Assembly: GCA_016201215.1 (NCBI GenBank)
Contig: JACQDH010000135.1
Coordinates: 1 to 46,479 of the forward strand
Length of the DNA stretch: 46,479 bases
Direction: 5' to 3'
DNA from: Acidobacteriota bacterium
GTDB lineage: Bacteria > Acidobacteriota > Terriglobia > Acidiferrales > UBA7541
In this document: piece by piece, positions 44,524 to 46,479 of the stretch
How the letters are laid out: every line of letters begins with the position of its first letter
Position numbering within the stretch: position 1 is the first letter of the stretch
Position numbers and translations under genes: made by a program
The notes under the pieces: model-generated
What the model was told of the DNA's origin: nothing
The model's database searches: none
What the model saw: only the letters and a program-made list of their open reading frames with translations

Positions 44524-45273
44524 TCAATCCGTCCTGATGGAATGCACTCGACCCGTGACGGAACCTGGGCCGCTCACCCAAAGTTGCTTCGGCACCGACC
44601 CCACCTCACGAGCCATAGCGGTAATCCCCATTACGCGGTCCTCTCGAACTGTTGCGCGGAACACGCAATCGAGGCTCCGCACTGCGCCGGTCTTCTTTAC
44701 ACGTATGCGCACTGTGCCCGACCAAGTCCCCGACTCGAGCAATTTTGGCAGTGCCCTTTCGACCACCGGGCGACTCGGCTCATCCAGGAACTCATCGAGG
44801 CGATGACCGATGAGTTCGGAGAAAGGCTGTCCGACCACTTCCCTAAAGCGACGGTTCATTCCCACGATTCCTCCCTCGAGCGAAAGGGCGAAGATGGCGT
44901 CGTCCAAGCTGTCAATGAAGTCGTGAAGCCACCGTTCGGACTCGGAAAGGGTCTCCATCCATTGGTCGAGCTCTTCCTGGGTCGGCTGGAAGTTCGCGCG
45001 CTTCTGCAAGTCCCGAACAAAGCCGCGCAACTCGGCAATGCGCACCCTCTCACCCCACGCATGGGCCGCAAAGAGACCAATCAGAAGCACCACGCCGATG
45101 GGCAGCGCTTCCAGGCGTTGCGGGAGTGTCCGCAGGGATTCCCAGGAGGATACCGCCAGCCCGGTGGCGAGCAGAGTTAGCAGTAGCAGCGATACTCGGA
45201 CCAGTTTGCCTTCTTTGAGTTCCAGTTGCTCCAGGGAAGGGGTAAGCGTGTGATGTGGATTCTCACTCGGCAT
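44524..45273 (-). CDS. Membrane protein with a single PAS domain, no output domain
   Basis: The 249-residue product has two membrane helices (VSLLLLTLLATGLAVS and PIGVVLLIGLFAAHAW), a short linker helix (ERVRIAELRGFVRDLQKRA, probably coiled coil) and a PAS domain (SERWLHDFIDSLDDAIFALS through ITAMAREVG). No kinase, GGDEF or HTH domain follows; the frame ends 18 residues after the PAS fold. It could be a truncated sensor kinase or a sensor that works through a partner. GGAGG lies 6 nt before the ATG. No response regulator is nearby. The ligand cannot be told from sequence. Confidence 0.8.
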   Translation of the reverse strand: MPSENPHHTLTPSLEQLELKEGKLVRVSLLLLTLLATGLAVSSWESLRTLPQRLEALPIGVVLLIGLFAAHAWGERVRIAELRGFVRDLQKRANFQPTQEELDQWMETLSESERWLHDFIDSLDDAIFALSLEGGIVGMNRRFREVVGQPFSELIGHRLDEFLDEPSRPVVERALPKLLESGTWSGTVRIRVKKTGAVRSLDCVFRATVREDRVMGITAMAREVGSVPKQLWVSGPGSVTGRVHSIRTD

Positions 45274-45851
45274 ACAAGACCTCCGCTGTCCAGATAGCCG
45301 AGAGTCTGAGGGGGAACCTTCGGCAGCGTTCGGATGATCTATTATGTTCCGGAAATCGCGCTGAGGGACATCAAGTCATTGCTCTTGTTTCCTGCCGCGC
45401 ATCCCCTGTGGGTGCGATGGGGTGAACTCGCCCGGCAGCTTGGGCGGGTGACGCATCCTCTTCAGGCTACCCGTAGCACAGGCTTCTAGCCTGTATATCC
45501 CTTTTTCAGCACCCTGCTAAGGCCTCACCAAGATGTTGCCCGTGCATCGCTGCCCGCCGCCAGTTGGGTGGAACTCGACACACCCACTCATGCCCCTCCC
45601 ACGCTCGCTGCGCGAGGGTGGGGCACCCAACCCTTCTCAGGCGTATACTGCTCGGCAGTGGAGAGGGTCAGCCGCCCGTCCCGGTGCTGCATAGAATCTG
45701 TGCGTTGTGTGTGTCGCGTTCCTCCCGCCCTTTCGGCACTGGTGCCCGTCTGCCCCTAATGTCCCTCTTAGGCGTCGGGTGCTTGCGGTCTCAGTGGCAA
45801 TCGCTTCATCATGTCGAACCGGAACCGGTGTCAGATTGTGAGGAATGACCA
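45274..45851. other. Gene-free gap with repeats
   Basis: 578 bp between the divergent PAS and NYN genes. It contains a family-B REP half (45473-45496, see separate entry) and a palindromic stretch around 45600-45632 (CCCACGCTCGCTGCGCGAGG, GGTGGGGCACCC), which are dispersed-repeat types. The open frames here (e.g. 45564-45848) lack ribosome sites and recognisable domains, and I do not call them. Confidence 0.6.
45473..45496. repeat. Solitary family-B REP copy
   Basis: GTAGCACAGGCTTCTAGCCT followed by GTAT: same head as the arrays around the transposase at 6.2-7.1 kb, 38 kb away, with a decayed 3' end. It shows that the element is dispersed, not confined to the RAYT locus. Confidence 0.85.
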
Positions 45852-46361
45852 ATGCAGCTAATCTGGTATCTCTTCATCGACGGCGCATACGTTCGCCAGA
45901 GGTACAGTGAGCGGATGATGGAATATTTTCGGGAAGAGGGCGAGCTCGACTTCGCTCGACTGTTTTCTTCTGCAGGGGCATTCAAGGCCTTCTATTACGA
46001 CTGCCTAGACGACTGCCAAAAGCGTGACGAGTCCACCGAAAATTTCGACCGACGCGTGGAGCAACAAACTCAGTTTTTTGAATCCATACAGGCTTTGCCG
46101 GGCTACCATGTACGCCTTGGGTCTCTATCTGGGGCCGCACGAAAGATTCGGCAGAAAAAAGTGGATGTCCTACTTGCAGTGGACGTGCTCACTCACGCAT
46201 TTCAGAAAAACATGACTGCCGCATGTCTCATCGCCGGTGACCTCGACTTCGAACCGGTAGTGGCGAGTCTCATTCACCTCGGTGTCTATGTCCGGGTGAT
46301 GTACGACCGTAAGTCCATAGCCCCTGACCTTTATCGGGGAGCATGTCCCGCCTTTAGTTGA
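45852..46361 (+). CDS. NYN-domain (PIN-like) putative RNase, probably C-terminally truncated
   Basis: The 169-residue product begins IWYLFIDGAYVRQRY (first acidic site, Asp10), has VDVLLAVDVLTHAF (second acidic cluster, about 104-117) and CLIAGDLDFEPVVASLIHLG (third), the three conserved acidic elements of NYN domains, which are PIN-fold nucleases acting on RNA. The end, RKSIAPDLYRGACPAFS, departs abruptly from what I would expect of the family, and a possible insertion sequence starts within 20 nt, so the 3' end may be lost. Base composition is visibly lower in GC than in neighbours, suggesting acquisition. No ribosome site is clear. Confidence 0.75.
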   Translation: MQLIWYLFIDGAYVRQRYSERMMEYFREEGELDFARLFSSAGAFKAFYYDCLDDCQKRDESTENFDRRVEQQTQFFESIQALPGYHVRLGSLSGAARKIRQKKVDVLLAVDVLTHAFQKNMTAACLIAGDLDFEPVVASLIHLGVYVRVMYDRKSIAPDLYRGACPAFS

Positions 46362-46379
46362 AACGTGAAAGAAGGAAGC

Positions 46380-46447
46380 AGCGGCTCTCGGCCCGGACTC
46401 GGGTAGAGTTCGGGGTGAGAACTCTCATTTCTGAAAGGAGAGCCGCT
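46380..46447 (+). promoter_or_regulatory. Nested inverted repeats enclosing a ribosome site
   Basis: AGCGGCTCTC (46380-46389) pairs with GAGAGCCGCT (46438-46447). Inside lies AGAGTTC/GAACTCT (46405-46411 with 46419-46425). The outer stem covers half of the AAGGAG ribosome site (46435-46440) of the gene starting at 46448. Such fold-back leaders are known in insertion sequences, where they limit translation from read-through transcripts. Confidence 0.5.
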
Positions 46448-46479
46448 GTGAGGAACACATATCAAAGCAAGGCGAGGAA
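46448..46479 (+). CDS. Start of a gene cut by the window edge, possibly a transposase
   Basis: GTG at 46448 with AAGGAG 7 nt upstream opens a frame reading M-R-N-T-Y-Q-S-K-A-R and then leaving the window. Ten residues are too few to identify. The structured leader and the apparently truncated NYN gene just before it suggest an insertion-sequence transposase, but this is inference. Confidence 0.4.
   Translation, partial: MRNTYQSKAR

Noticed and set aside
45564-45848. A 94-codon open frame before the NYN gene
   Set aside because: No ribosome site or domain, and it runs through dispersed-repeat sequence.

Overview
The window is 46.5 kb of GC-rich bacterial chromosome. It combines a TonB-dependent receptor with an N-terminal carboxypeptidase-regulatory-like domain, a glycine-zipper envelope protein, PD40-propeller and exported-peptidase genes, and many short palindromic repeats between genes. 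From general knowledge I infer an Acidobacteriota-like, Gram-negative, probably environmental organism. No rRNA, tRNA or other phylogenetic marker was read that would prove this. The outer-membrane receptor, Tat-type signal and lipobox lipoprotein fit a diderm envelope.

Layout. 1-6.1 kb is housekeeping: thiD, gdhA with a small membrane zinc-ribbon-like partner, serS, a lipoprotein and a P1/NylC-type self-processing aminopeptidase. 6.2-9.4 kb is an accessory island. It holds a REP-associated tyrosine transposase between arrays of its palindromes, a broken copy of the peptidase 5' end, and a DpnI-like endonuclease directly behind a DpnA-like adenine methyltransferase. 9.5-12.2 kb encodes a thiolase with a repeat inserted in its frame, a crotonase and an NTF2-like membrane protein. 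12.25-18.2 kb is a complete vitamin B12 uptake locus: riboswitch, btuF, btuC, btuD, second riboswitch, TonB receptor. 18.5-20.6 kb holds gatB and a peroxiredoxin whose peroxidatic Cys codon is TGA followed by a SECIS-like hairpin, i.e. a probable selenoprotein that ordinary gene calling splits in two. 20.7-23.8 kb has a glycine-zipper protein, panC, a DinB-fold protein and panB. 23.9-26.6 kb is an IorAB-type molybdenum hydroxylase. 26.8-32.4 kb has a Spy/CpxP-like protein, a GH18-NodB-GT2 fusion and a GT39-like membrane protein. 32.4-43.3 kb is rich in exported or membrane proteins: PD40 propeller, CDF transporter, M55 aminopeptidase, metallophosphoesterase, M1 peptidase and an exported TldD/TldE pair. 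43.4-46.5 kb has a quinone-oxidoreductase-like enzyme, a membrane PAS protein, a NYN-domain protein, and what may be the left end of an insertion sequence running off the window.

The most interesting points are: (1) the selenocysteine peroxiredoxin at 20080-20571; (2) the DpnI-like/DpnA-like pairing, which would be self-destructive if both enzymes kept their classical specificities, together with a Glu-to-Gln change in the nuclease motif and three GATC sites in 16 bp just upstream of the methyltransferase; (3) mobile palindromic repeats that have entered or abut coding sequences (thiolase, transposase and panB ends); and (4) an exported TldD/TldE pair. All functional statements rest on reading the sequence and on remembered family motifs; no database search was run.
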